From Zygnema cylindricum (taxonomy: Eukaryota; Streptophyta; Zygnematophyceae; Zygnematales; Zygnemataceae): a stretch of 64,000 nt of DNA. Below are positions 53,562 through 64,000 of the stretch, piece by piece. The first letter of the stretch is position 1, and each line of letters begins with the position of its first letter. Under the pieces are notes generated by a model. It made no database searches. It was not told where the DNA came from and saw only the letters and a list, made by a program, of their open reading frames with translations. The stretch spans positions 46,797 through 110,796 of the forward strand of contig JBBHKE010001500.1 of NCBI GenBank assembly GCA_037447655.1, written 5' to 3'. A program made the translations under genes and the position numbers.

Positions 53562-54640
53562 CCTTATTTTCTAGTCTAACTTTCACTTCAATTTAACTCC
53601 ACACTTTTTTCTGCAATATTTTAACTTGGGAGAATGCACTAGTTTTGTCATCATATCAGCCACCATTTCCTTATGAGATCTATATACAAGATTCACAATC
53701 TTATTCTCAACTTTTTCTCTCACAAAACTCAATCTTATGTCCTTTTGCTTAGCTTTGAAATGATGTTTTAGATTAGCTGCAATTGCAACGACAGCTTGAT
53801 TATCACAAAATACTTCATGCACTCCCTTGTTCATATACCCCAATTCTTGCAACAAAGACTTGATCCACATCAACTCTTTCACAGCAGAACAAGAGGCCAT
53901 GTACTTAGCCTCCATAGTAGACTCAGCAACCACTATTTATTGCTTGCTGCTCCAACAACAACAACCTTCCCCCACATACAACACATATTCAAAAGTGCAT
54001 CTTCTCATAAGTGCATCCCCATAACTGGTATCACTCCAAGTAGTAATATCAGTTTGCTCCCCACCCAAATGCAACCATAACTCTCTGGCTCCCACCAAAT
54101 ATCTCATAACTCTGTTGGCTGCCTCCTAGACTCTCTTCTTAGGATCATTAAGACTCCTACTGAGTACTCCATTTGCTACCGCAATGTCCAGCGTGGTATA
54201 GTTCATAAAGTATATTAGACTTCCTACTACTGCCTCTAGGGAATATACTTGATAAACTCTCTCTCTTCAAGACTAATATGATCATCTAAGATTTTTAGTC
54301 CTCCTTCTACACTTCAATCTCTTACTTTCTTGAAGCCTAGGGGAGTGGTACAATTGTTTGCCTTTTTCCATCTGGATATTTTTTAGCATGTTACCTATTG
54401 CTTCTTTCTAAGTAAGTCTTATGATCCTTTTACCCCTATCTCTCTCCATTTGAATTCCTAATTTATATCTTGCCTCCCCTAAATCCTTCATGTCAAATAT
54501 GGTTCTAAGATCTTTCTTTCATTTATTGATCTTTTCGAAAGACTTAGTTAACACCAGCAGATCATCCACATAAATTGCAATAAAATTCACACCATTCTCA
54601 TCTTCAAACATATAGATAGAATGGTAAGAGTTGATCCGGA
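53562..54640 (-). pseudogene. Copia C2 RT C-terminal part and RNase H
   Basis: Minus strand. The YVDD region is intact (IAIYVDDLLVL, about 54555-54590). The thumb/connection (54080-54550) carries stops. RNase H (53583-53933) reads STMEAKYMASCSAVKELMWIKSLLQELGY...FCDNQAVVAIAANLKHH and ends near 53583. The upstream RT lies beyond the solo E LTR. Confidence 0.83.
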
Positions 54641-54645
54641 TATAT

Positions 54646-55701
54646 TGAAACTGTTAGACCTCCATAAGTCCTCAGAGTGGACACCTTCCAAGAAGCCTCT
54701 AGGATAACCCTGACCCATTTTTGTTTCAGCAAGAACAACTACCACCCTGGTAGACAATAACTTTGACCACCTTCACCCCTGTAAAGGGAAGACTCCCTTG
54801 AGTCGATAGCAAAAAAAATCTCTGAATTTTCTCCCCTGAGCAGTAAGTTGTGGAGGGTCAAAGTTGACCTTTTGTATAGAAGCTCTCTGGGAGAGAGGGT
54901 CCTATCTCCTAATTTTTCTAAGTCTTATCTCTCTCACAGACTCTATCTACTGATATACAGAACGAATCAAATTACAGTTGTGTACACAAAAGTACAGGTG
55001 TCGGTGTACTTTATGTACGGACACTGTACAACATGGCCTAAATGTCGACACATGGTATGTCCGGATTCCCTCCCTTAATCCTCAGAGATGCCGCGATCCA
55101 ATGTCATTCCGCCACGTGTCATCTGATGTGATGATGACCAAAAACCGCCAAAATCCTCTTCCGCGATCTCGGCGTTAATTCCGGCGGTCCGATTAAATTT
55201 ACATTTAATCGTAGCCGTAATAAATACATGCGCGGTATTTATTTCGCTAAAGAAACAAATGCGCGGTATTGGTTTCATATCCGTACCGTAATCCGTACTT
55301 TTACATTACTGGATCTATGTGTCCAGTAAACAATTACAGTTAAATGAATTATCCTACATCTAAAAATTTAAATAAATATCAAACCTAATATCACGTAACA
55401 CTACTTGCAGACTTAACGGCTTTGGCTACCCGCTACCGGCTGCTTGCCGTCCGGCATGGACCCGGTTCAAATCCTATGGCCGGCACATATCTTTTTAGTA
55501 AATAAACCCCTCACTAATATATATTTCCTGTAAACCTTTGGATAGCCTAGGTAGCCATGGCTCTAGCTTCCTCTCCAATTTCTCTGTGACTGTGACAAGT
55601 TTGAGAGTTGGAGAGAGAAGTTAGAGGTAGACTGCCTCGGCTTCTTTCTATATTTCTATTAAGATCTAGAAGATACTTTAAACGGACCATTAATTTCTAC
55701 A
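54646..55701 (-). mobile_element. Solo E-type LTR in the RT of copia C2
   Basis: 1056 bp, TGAAACTGTTAGACC to TTTCTACA, with perfect target duplication TATAT (54641-54645 and 55702-55706). The host RT sequence resumes exactly at the joint. Confidence 0.92.
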
Positions 55702-57800
55702 TATATCCCAGACCGGTGAGAAACTCATCTAGTTTCTTATTCCACTGTCGAGGAGCCTGCTTCAGTCTATATAAGAACTTTATGAGCCTGCAAACTTTGC
55801 TCTCTTCTCCTTCCTCCACGAACCCCTCCGGTTGGTGCATGAGAATTTCTTCCTCAAACTCACCATTAAGAAAGGCCGTCTTAATATCCATTTGGTGTAT
55901 TTCCATATCTTCCCCTCCTACTAGACTGAGGAGAATCCTTAGTGACGGGAACCGAACAACTGGAGCAAAAGTCTCCTCATATTCAATCCCCTCTTTTTTC
56001 CGTGAAGCTTTTTTCTACCAACCGAGCCTTGTATCTCTCAATGGTATTTTTAGGGTTTAGTTTTAGTTTAAACACCCATTAACACCCAATCGGTTTTCTG
56101 TCCGAAGGGTAATCCGCTAGTTCCCTTGTATTTGCTTCCACGATGGAGGCCATCTCATCATTTATGGCTCTAATCCATCTATCTTTCTCCATATTGTTCA
56201 CTACCTCCAAGTATCATTGAGGCTCATCTGGGTGAGATAGCTTAGTTACCTTGTGAGCGGCTTGTTTTTCTTGTATCTTTTTGCTGCTCCTTCTCCATCC
56301 CTCAAACTCCGAAGTTGGAATGGAGGGAAGTCTTCGATATCTCCTTGCTGTCTCATCGGGTTCCCTATCCATGGAATCCGGTTCTAGTTCCTCCTTTTAA
56401 GTCTCCAGGAAGTTTATAAAAATGTGTGAAGTTTCCGGTGGGTCACTTGTATCTTAGATCTCCCTTGAGTTTGCAATCACTGTTTCACACCCGTCCTTTT
56501 CGGGAACGACCGAGTTCTCCTCACTTTCGGAATCAAATCTGATTCTTATCTTCTTAGTATATTTGAAGGGATCAAATGACTTCCCTTCATCCATGACAAA
56601 GAGGTGTTTGACCAGAATGATAGATTTCTTTGCTAAGTCATAGATTTTATATCCCTTGACATCTTTATCATATCCTACAAAGTATCCAGGTTTTCCCTTA
56701 GCATTTAGTTTCCAATTCTTCCTATCTTTCTCAAGACTGTAAACTTGGCAACCGAATACTTTAAGGTGAGAGATATCTGGTTTCCTCCCAACCCATCTCT
56801 CATAAGGTGTCATTCCTTTCTAACTGAGGTAAGGACTCTATTCTTTATGTAGTTGGCAGAGATCATGCCTTCTGCCCAAAATATCTTTCCTATTTTCTTG
56901 TCAGCCAACATACTGCATACACTATCTTCTAGTTTTAGTTTAACCTCTCACCTACCCTATTTTGTTTCGGGTTATATGGTACAGTTTTCTGGTGCTCAAC
57001 TCCCTCATCTCTCAAGTATTCCTCAAACTAATTAAAGGTATATTCTCCACCATTTTCACTCCTTATTCTCTTAATGGGGGTTGCATGGAACTTCTCACTC
57101 CACGCTTTATATTCTTTGAAGTAAGTTGGTGTTTCGAACTTTGTTTTAAGGAAGTTGACTCTAGAGTATCTAGAATAGTCATCGGTTATTGTTAACATAA
57201 ACCTCTTCCCTCCGATCGAAGGTAATTTTGCGGGTTCTAGTATATGTGTGGACCAAATCTAGTACTTTCTCACCCCTATATAAGGCGGCTTTGGGAAAGG
57301 GAATTCAGTGAGCCTTACCTTGAGCAAAGCCGCTACAATCATTCACTAGTTCATTATCCCTAAATTGAATGCCTTCTACTACACCAAGCTTCATCATTTC
57401 CATCAGCCTATCAAAATGCACATGCCCTAACCGCTTATGCCAAATCATCAACTTTGGAACACCTAGGTAGTAAGCATTCTTCTTTCCATTACTTAAGTTA
57501 AGCCTAAACATTCCTTGGCTACCCTTATTTGCCATGAAGTAGACTTTATCCCCCTACTTAGTTGTAAAGGCTCCCTTTCTAATGAAGGTATCAAACTCTT
57601 TGTCATCTAACACGGACGTAGAGGCAAGATTTTTACTCAGCTGAGGAATGTAGAGTCCATCTAACAAGGTGAGTATACATGTCTTACCCTCCACTAAGAC
57701 TTTGAAATCTGCCCACCCCACTAGATCTCTAGGAAACAGTAGGTATCTATCTTAGCTAAGTAAAGATAGGCTTATCACGACATATATGCATGGATGCACT
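55702..57800 (-). pseudogene. Copia C2 protease end, integrase, linker and RT N-terminal half
   Basis: Minus strand. From high to low: the protease motif is mutated to IESSASMHI (57785-57820; Asp to Glu and Gly to Ser). The pre-integrase frame is 57305-57535 (WHKRLGHVHFDRLMEM). The integrase C-terminal frame is 56454-56813 (MTPYERWVGRKPDISHLKVFGCQVY...DVKGYKIYDL). After an acidic linker comes the RT palm frame 55697-55906 (HQMDIKTAFLNGEFEEEILMHQPEGF, RQWNKKLDEFLTGLGYM). Numerous frameshifts separate these. Confidence 0.82.
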
Positions 57801-57818
57801 TGATTCTATTAGCCATAG

Positions 57819-58449
57819 TTATTGTGGAGCTTCCCGAATTGCTCCGAGAGCACACCTCTGTGTCCGAGGAATCTTCTTCTCCTCCAAACTCTCGTCAAGA
57901 AGGAGTTCCCCATCCTCCTCCTCAGAGGTCTCTTCCTCGGTCTCTCCATTCACTTTTGTGACCACAAGTGCCTTCTTCTTCATTTCGGAAGAACCCCCTC
58001 CACAGTTATCTTGGAGCCTTAGCTCTGACAGCTTGACACAATCCCCTATGAAGTGTTCGATTTTTTGCAAAAATGACAAAGACCCTTTTGAAGCCTCGGT
58101 CCTCTCTACGGATCTCTCTCTCCTTTGTATGGTTTCTTCGGATTCTTCCCCCACCGGTATGCTCCTACAGCTAGAGCTTGGATGCTCTTTCCCCCTCTCC
58201 TAATCTTAATTGTGTTTTCTTACACAAGTATCATCCAAACCATTGTGTTCCACTTCCATGAACTCTTAGTCATTTCTTGTACTCGGTATATTATGTTATC
58301 ATACTCGTCAGGTAACTTCATGATGAGAGTGTTAACTTTCATCTTCATTGTACCTGTCCACCTGGCACTCTCTATCTCCATATACAAACAAGAGAGATCA
58401 TTACAGTAGTCTAACATCTTTCCCCCTTTGTAACTATAATTTCCTAACT
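57819..58449 (-). pseudogene. gag: Copia C2 gag, central and C-terminal part
   Basis: The frame 58220-58417 has MLDYCNDLSCLYMEIESARWTG, IMKLPDEYDNIIYRVQEM. The frame 57819-58154 holds the segment after the zinc knuckle (KLSELRLQDN...LLLDESLEEKKIPRTQRCALGAIREAP). The N-terminal third, PBS and 5' LTR are missing: the C2 sequence ends at LGNYSYKGGK (58449), where element K begins. Confidence 0.82.
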
Positions 58450-60081
58450 ATTTAGAACTCCATCAGTAACATACAAAGTAATGTTCAAATTTACTTTCCT
58501 TACAACAACTTGACCATTCACATTCTTCACAGGTAAATCTAATCTGACAGTTCTCACTGTATCTATTGGGACAACATGTCCACTAGCAACTGTAATAGTC
58601 TTAAGAACTATAAGCTTTGTCAAATCTGTAAACAAACTAAAATCACTACAAACATGATGAGTTGCACTTGAATTAACTATTCAATCTTTATAACTTTGAC
58701 TCCCACATGTAGAATTTGCAGAATTGACAACAACATTTCCATCTTCTTTCATCTTTAAAGGAAAGTTTAGAGATTTATTGCCTTGATTTTCATCAAAATT
58801 TGAATAGTGGGTTTGATGTCCTCCTCCACGTGATTGTCCGAATCTTCCGCGACCTCGTCCTCGTTGTCCACTTCGACCTCTTCCTCTTTCTGAATAATAA
58901 GATGATCCTTCTTTATTTCGTTGAAAACATTGAGCACTAACATGTCCCCATTTCCAACAAACATTGCATTGCTTTTCCTTATATGGAGAGTTAGTAGCTA
59001 TAATTCTTTCTTTATTACACTTATAACAAATAACATGACTTACATCACCTTGATTGCTATAACCTCTTCCAAATCGAGAATATTGAAATTTGTTTCTACC
59101 CCCTCTTGAACTAAACCTTCCTCTACCTCCACGACCACGTAGAGAATATACCTCCGACGTGTCATTGAGGTTTACATTGCTATTTCCAAATCCTCTACTA
59201 TCTTTCTCTTTTCTCTTCTCTACACCTTTTAGAAGGTTACTCTTCTCTACACCTTTTAGAAGGTTTATAGCAAAATCAAAAGTAAGATCCTCTATAGATC
59301 TTATAACTTCTACTGTGACATCAAACTTAGATGGTAATCCATTTAGAAAGACAAATACTTTTTCATGTTCAGGAGGAAACTTTCCTGCGCTATTCAACTA
59401 CTCTATCAAAACATTAAATCTTTTTAGAGCATCATCAATCGACTCATTACTCTTCAACTTAAACATAATAAATTCCTGAAATACATAATTAGACTTATTT
59501 GCGAATCCTTTCTCATTCAAATTTTGTAGATGAATCCAACAAGCATGAGCTGTATTATGAGTTAACATATGCTCATGAACCGAACTACTACTACTCTAGT
59601 GTAAAGGAGTCATAGCTGCCATATCTTTAGCATCCCACTTTTTCGTTTCTTTTGCATCTAATGGTGTTTTTTCTTCTCTTCTAAGTATTTTCCACAATTT
59701 CTTTGGATTAAAGGTTCCTTGAATAAACCTCTTCCATATAGGATAATTATTTCCATTTAACATAATAGTCTTAGACGACACTTTATAATTTGACTCTTCA
59801 TCTGAACTTGACTCGTCAACTTCATCATAAAAAGGTACTTCCATTTTGCCCTTTTTGACTTTCTTCTTAGAACTCTCATCATCTGAATTACCACCAAATG
59901 TAGGAGTTTTAACGAATGATTCACTTTTTCTTTTTGCCTTTAGAAATATGTAAAGTTCCTCTCTAGTCGCTGAATCAAACTGAACTGTGAGACTCTCTTT
60001 GGTCATAAATAGCTTCTCCGATTCTCCAACTCCAAAACTGACTTGAGTGTCTTCTCTCTTTGCAGAGTATTCCTCCACCAT
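58450..60081 (-). pseudogene. gag: Copia K gag and start of protease
   Basis: A different copia lineage on the minus strand. The ATG at 60079-60081 opens MVEEYSAKREDTQVSFG. One frame continues to 58444 with stops at about 59593, 59395 and 58678. Blocks: NGNNYPIWKRFIQGTF (UBN2-type gag), LKSNESIDDALKRFNVLIE, FPPEHEKVFVFLNGLPSKFDV, an Arg/Gly-rich RGRGGRGRF region, and two zinc knuckles, C-YK-C-N... (degenerate) and CNVCWKWGHVSAQC (complete CX2CX4HX4C). The protease motif is VNSSATHHVC instead of DSGATHH. The octapeptide NLLKGVEK is duplicated by a 27-bp repeat. The remaining pol is lost at the C2 junction. Confidence 0.85.
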
Positions 60082-60140
60082 AACTTATAAACTCTCAATT
60101 CTTAATCAATTCTTAACTCAAATCTAAGTGGAATAAACAC

Positions 60141-60153
60141 TGCTCCGATACCA
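60141..60153 (-). promoter_or_regulatory. Primer-binding site of copia K
   Basis: Minus-strand TGGTATCGGAGCA, two bases from the presumed LTR end TATCA. It is a conventional 3'-end initiator tRNA-Met site with the same A-to-G variant as in the TRIM. Confidence 0.8.
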
Positions 60154-60155
60154 AT

Positions 60156-61268
60156 TGATAGGAATAAGAGTCAATCGGAATGCGCTCACAAATACTTAAA
60201 TGTCTCAATGCGGAAGCGAAATTGAAATTAAATCAAACTTTATAATACATTGAAAACTCATAATCTAAGATAGAGGCAAATTAAATACTCAATAAAATAA
60301 ACTCTTTTTTACTCAATCCATAAACATTACACTTCTCATAATTCTTTCTTTCTAATTCACTCTTAATTTCCTTTCTAATATAGTCTACCACACTCACACG
60401 ATGACCTTTTAACTTAGCCAAGGAAATACACTAGAACACTATTTCTAGAAATGTATGAATGTACTTAGACGCAAATATGGTACAACGCGAAGTGAAATTA
60501 CACCTTCAATTGCTATTGGAGTAAAGGGAAAAAATAGCGTAAAAATAAAAATAAGTGTTATTAACACTAATCGGGAATATTTTTTTTTGAAAAAAAATAT
60601 ATATACTAATTAAACCCTAACTGTAATTTGAATGTTCTTGAATAATAAACACCTGCCTTTTCTATGTCTACAGTAATATGCGTACCCGTACAAACTCAAA
60701 CAAATAGTACGTCGTCGCGTTGTTCACACGGTCGACAGACAATTATATGAGAACGTGATTTTTTGTCGACGAGTTTACGTCTCTTTCTTCGAGTGCACAT
60801 TCACATGTGTGCGCAATAATGTTAAGAGTCTTTTATGCATTTGTAATTCAAAAAGTACCATTTCGTACGGAGATACCGTGTCCGTATGCCACACTATTTC
60901 CATCGCAGTGTACTTCTATTATTAACGCTAATTGAAAAAAAATCCTTATAAGAATAATGGAAAAAATATAATTATAGATTGTATTTCAAGTTTTTTTTTT
61001 GAAAAAAGGGCACCGAATTAGCGTTATTTACTCTGATAGCGATTGGCGGTGTACTACAAACAAAACGGACAAAGTCTTGTACGACAAACTTAACTTACGC
61101 GAAACGAAACAATTAGACGTACGTCGCTCGAAACAAAACTTCTCTACGTAGGTACTAAAATTAAACAAAACAAAATAAATCAAATTGTGTACACAAGAAA
61201 CGTACACGCACGAAATACAAAATCAAACGAAACAAAATCTGCTAAGTGATGCGCGGAGTTCAAAATCA
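60156..61268 (-). mobile_element. Presumed 5' LTR of copia K, right end unresolved
   Basis: The LTR's 3' end (…TATCA in minus sense) is set by the PBS at 60141-60153. The AT-rich stretch to the right has no gene. I cannot find the matching TGATA-type start, so the LTR may be cut by the C-type LTR at 61269. Confidence 0.5.
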
Positions 61269-62290
61269 TGTTGAAATTAATAGATTTCTAGAGTATTTTC
61301 TAGGTTTAAATATGTTAGTATAAAAGAAAAAGAAAAGGACGGACAACGTGCCTCCACCTCCTCTCTCTAGCCCCCATACTTGTTGTAGTCACTAAAGGAT
61401 AAAGAGGGTGGTTGATCCGTGGCTGCCTTAGTTCAACAGGCAGTTATTTTAAGTAAGTTACTAAAAATATACTTAACGGACCCAAGATTTGATCCCGGTA
61501 CCTGCCGTCCGTCGAGTTGGCCGGTAGCGGTTAGTTTAGGACCAATGCTAAATGCTATAGGGTTTGATAGATATTTATATATTTAGGAATGAACTAATTC
61601 ATTTAAGTGAAACTATATACGACATGCATAGATACAATTTTGGTAGAGTACGGAGTCCAGTACGGTTTCGAAACGGATACCGCGCATTTTGTTTCGACTG
61701 CAAAACAAATATCGTGCAAGTATTTATAACAGTTGAGATTGCATTTTGAGTCAAATCCAACGCGGCACACCATCGCCAAAATCCCGGAATGGTCACTTTG
61801 GCATTTAGTGACGTGGCATGACTTGGCGCCACATGGAGAAATAACGTTCGGTCGCGAGAATTGCGAGGAACGTACGAACGAGTGGAAAATGGACACGCGT
61901 CCGCTCAATGGCCTTGTCATACAATAGTCGTACAAAAAGTACATCGGCAGTAGTACTTTTATGTACTTTACAGTATTTTGCTTCGAGCGTACTTTAGTAG
62001 ATAAGGTTTGTGAGAGAGAGATGTAGGACTTGGAATATTTAGACAGTCACCTCTCCCTGGGGAGTTTTATATAAATTGGCATCTTTGCCGGCTTATAACT
62101 TATCGCCTGGTTGGGCGTTTTCAGAGATTCTTTTTCCTACGCACTCAGGGGAGTCCAGACTACACATGAATGTAGTCAGATTGTCTGCTTGTTTGCTTAG
62201 GTAGCAGCGGTTCTTATTGAAACTGGGTTAGTTAATAACTATCTAGAGGCTTCCTGTACTCTATAGTCCAACGGAGGACACAGAGTTTCA
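61269..62290 (+). mobile_element. 5' LTR of copia M (C-type)
   Basis: 1022 bp, TGTTGAAATTAATAG to CAGAGTTTCA. One base later GTAATGGGCCCACC (62292-62305) is the half-tRNA PBS with one mismatch. The family gag ATG reads ACG here. The element runs past the window. Confidence 0.85.
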
Positions 62291-63250
62291 GGTAATGGGC
62301 CCACCCTCTTAGGTTCCTACCTTTAATGGATCTGGTTTCATCTATTGGGAAGCCATGATGATGGGAGCTTTGTGCGAAAAATGATACTGGGGTATCGTTA
62401 GTGGACAAGTGAAACGTCCCCCTTCGCGACTCCACCAGGATTTGGAGGAGTAAGGTTTCTTACAACAACGGCTGCCTCAGTGGAGGAGGTAGATGATGGG
62501 GACAGAAGTGTGTCCCAAAAAGGGAAAGAGAAGGAGACACCCCTCACTTCTATTGCCACAATACCGGGAGCGCCGACCGTGAAGACCGCGGAGAACGATA
62601 CTCAAATGTGGGAGGATGTAAACATGGCTGCCTAGAACTTCATTTTGAAGCACCTCACTCAAGCTTCAACCACCCCTCATCTTCACATTTACAAGGCCGA
62701 GGAGTTGTGGGTGAGTTTGGTGGAGACTTATGAGCTGGAACTATTCAAGAGCTCTAGTTGGCTTAGCAAAAGCTAGTGAGTTACTCTTACAAAGGAGGAA
62801 AGATGTTAGATTACTGTAATGATATTTCTTGTTTGTATATGGAGATGGAAAGTGTCGAGTGGACAGGTACAATGAAAATGAAAGTTAACACCTTTATCAT
62901 GAAGTTACCAAATGAGATCGAGAATATAGTGTACCGAGTAAAAGAAATGCCTGATAATTCATGGAAATGGAACACCGTGGTCAAGATGATACTTGTGCAA
63001 GAAAACACAATGGAAATAAGGAGAGGAGGAAAGAGCATTCAAGCTCTAGCAGTAGGATAGCACCGATAGGGGAAGGACTCAAAGAAACCATACAAAGGGG
63101 AAAGAGATCATTCTCGAGGACCGAGGCCCCCAAAGGGTCTTTGTCATTTTTGCAAAAAGCAGAGACACTTCATAGTAGATTGTGTCAAGCTGTCGGAGCT
63201 GAGGCTTCAAGAGAACCTTGGAGGGGGTGCTTCCAGAGGGAGGAAAAAGG
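62272..63250 (+). pseudogene. gag: Copia M gag
   Basis: The first block (VMGPPS-stop-VPTFNGSGFIYWEAMMMGALCEK-stop) has two early stops and a lost ATG. A frameshift follows, then 62776-63060 is open: SYKGGKMLDYCNDISCLYMEMESVEWTG, IMKLPNEIENIVYRVKEM and ENTMEIRRGGKSIQALA. After another frameshift the zinc knuckle C-HF-C-KKQR-H-FIVD-C (about 63141-63182) is intact. It is the C-lineage gag, closest to C1, C2 and C3. Confidence 0.85.
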
Positions 63251-64000
63251 CACTTGTGGTTACAAAGGTGACAAGAGAAACCGAGGATGAGTCCTTTAAG
63301 GAGGATGGGGAGTTTCTTCTTGACGAGAGTCTACAGGAGAAGGAGATCCGTCAGAGACAGAAGTGTGCCCTCGGAGCAATTCGGGAAGCTCCACAGCAAA
63401 GATGGATTATCGACTCAGGTGCATCCATGCATATGTGTCGTGATAAAGAACTCTTCACTAAGCTAAGAAAGATCCCTACTATAGAGATAGAGTATGGGGA
63501 TGGGAGAGTGGTTACTACAAATCTAGTGAGATCAGTAGATGAAGAAGTATTAGTGGAGGGCAAGACTTCTATACTTACATTCTCAGATGTACTTTACATT
63601 CCTCAGCTGAGTAATAATCTTGTTTCTACGTCTGTGCTAGATGACAAAGAGTTTGATACCTTCAAAAGGAAAGGAGTGTTTACAGCTAAGTAGTTTGATG
63701 AAGTTTACTTCACGGCAGATAAAGGTAGCCAAGGAATGTTTAGGCTTAATCTGAGTAATGAAAAGAAGAATGCTTATTATGTTGGTGTTCCAAAATTGAT
63801 GATTTAGCATAAGCGGTTGGGGCATGTGCATTTTGATAGGTTATGGGAAATGAAAAAGAATGGGGTAGTAGAAGGCATTGAGTTTGGGGATAATGAAATG
63901 ATGGATGATTGTAGTGGTTGTGCTCAAGGTAAGGCTCACAGACTTCCCTTTCCCAAAGCCGCCACATATAGAGGTGAGAAAGTATTAGATTTAGTCCACA
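63251..64000 (+). pseudogene. pol: Copia M protease and pre-integrase, cut by the window end
   Basis: Open frame 63256-63693: acidic lead-in, RWIIDSGASMHMCRDKELFTKL (intact DSGAS), IEYGDGRVVTTNL, TSILTFSDVLYIPQLSNNLVST. A TAG at 63691-63693 interrupts, then the same frame continues: FTADKGSQGMFRLNLSN, a stop in place of the Trp before HKRLGHVHFDRLWEM, and CSGCAQGKAHRLPFPKA. The protease is among the best preserved of the C lineage. Confidence 0.87.

Overview
The window is almost entirely repetitive DNA from a plant-like nuclear genome, and I found no convincing host gene. It is a nest of Ty1/copia LTR retrotransposons in at least six LTR families, one Ty3/gypsy chromovirus remnant, hAT-like non-autonomous DNA elements, an 857-bp tandem array, and several unclassified interspersed repeats. 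Plant affinity is inferred from primer-binding sites (PBS). Several elements carry 13-14 bases complementary to the anticodon arm of plant-type initiator tRNA-Met, and two carry a 12-base PBS matching the plant-type 3' end of that tRNA except for one shared base. A run of 10 N at 24232-24241 shows this is a draft assembly.

Layout. 1-3140: a minus-strand copia A gag/LTR fragment, then an old LTR split by a solo LTR (TSD CTTCG). 3140-7990: decayed repeats and hAT-like elements. 7994-14652: an inverted pair of E-type LTRs, a minus gag with its C-type LTR, and a plus pol fragment with its E-type 3' LTR. 14901-18302: four tandem 857-bp units, then a pyrimidine-rich tract. 18809-24231: a duplicated LTR/gag segment and plus element F, broken by minus element E3. 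24242-27466: two copies of repeat R, one carrying a 229-bp solo LTR. 27467-33761: complete but inactivated copia A element (TSD ATTAT). 34030-34544: complete 515-bp TRIM (TSD ACTAG). 35088-37955: copia B fragment in a broken C-type LTR. 37956-52550: a gypsy chromovirus split by 12-kb copia C1 (TSD TCGTG), which is itself split by element D (TSD AAAAT) and a solo E LTR (TSD ACTTC). 52556-58449: copia C2, split by another solo E LTR (TSD TATAT). 58450-61268: copia K, an unrelated lineage. 61269-64000: 5' part of copia M, running off the window.

The most notable object is the TRIM family. Each 229-bp LTR contains a complete tRNA-like cloverleaf with A box, B box and a TTTT terminator at the same offset. 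Two diverged copies differ by compensating base pairs in the anticodon arm. This parallels the Cassandra TRIMs, which carry 5S rRNA sequence in their LTRs, but with a tRNA-like module. A second theme is that families A, B, C/E and D start gag inside the LTR and embed a half-tRNA PBS in the gag codons for V-M-G-P, one base after the LTR end. Element K and the TRIM instead use a conventional 3'-end PBS.
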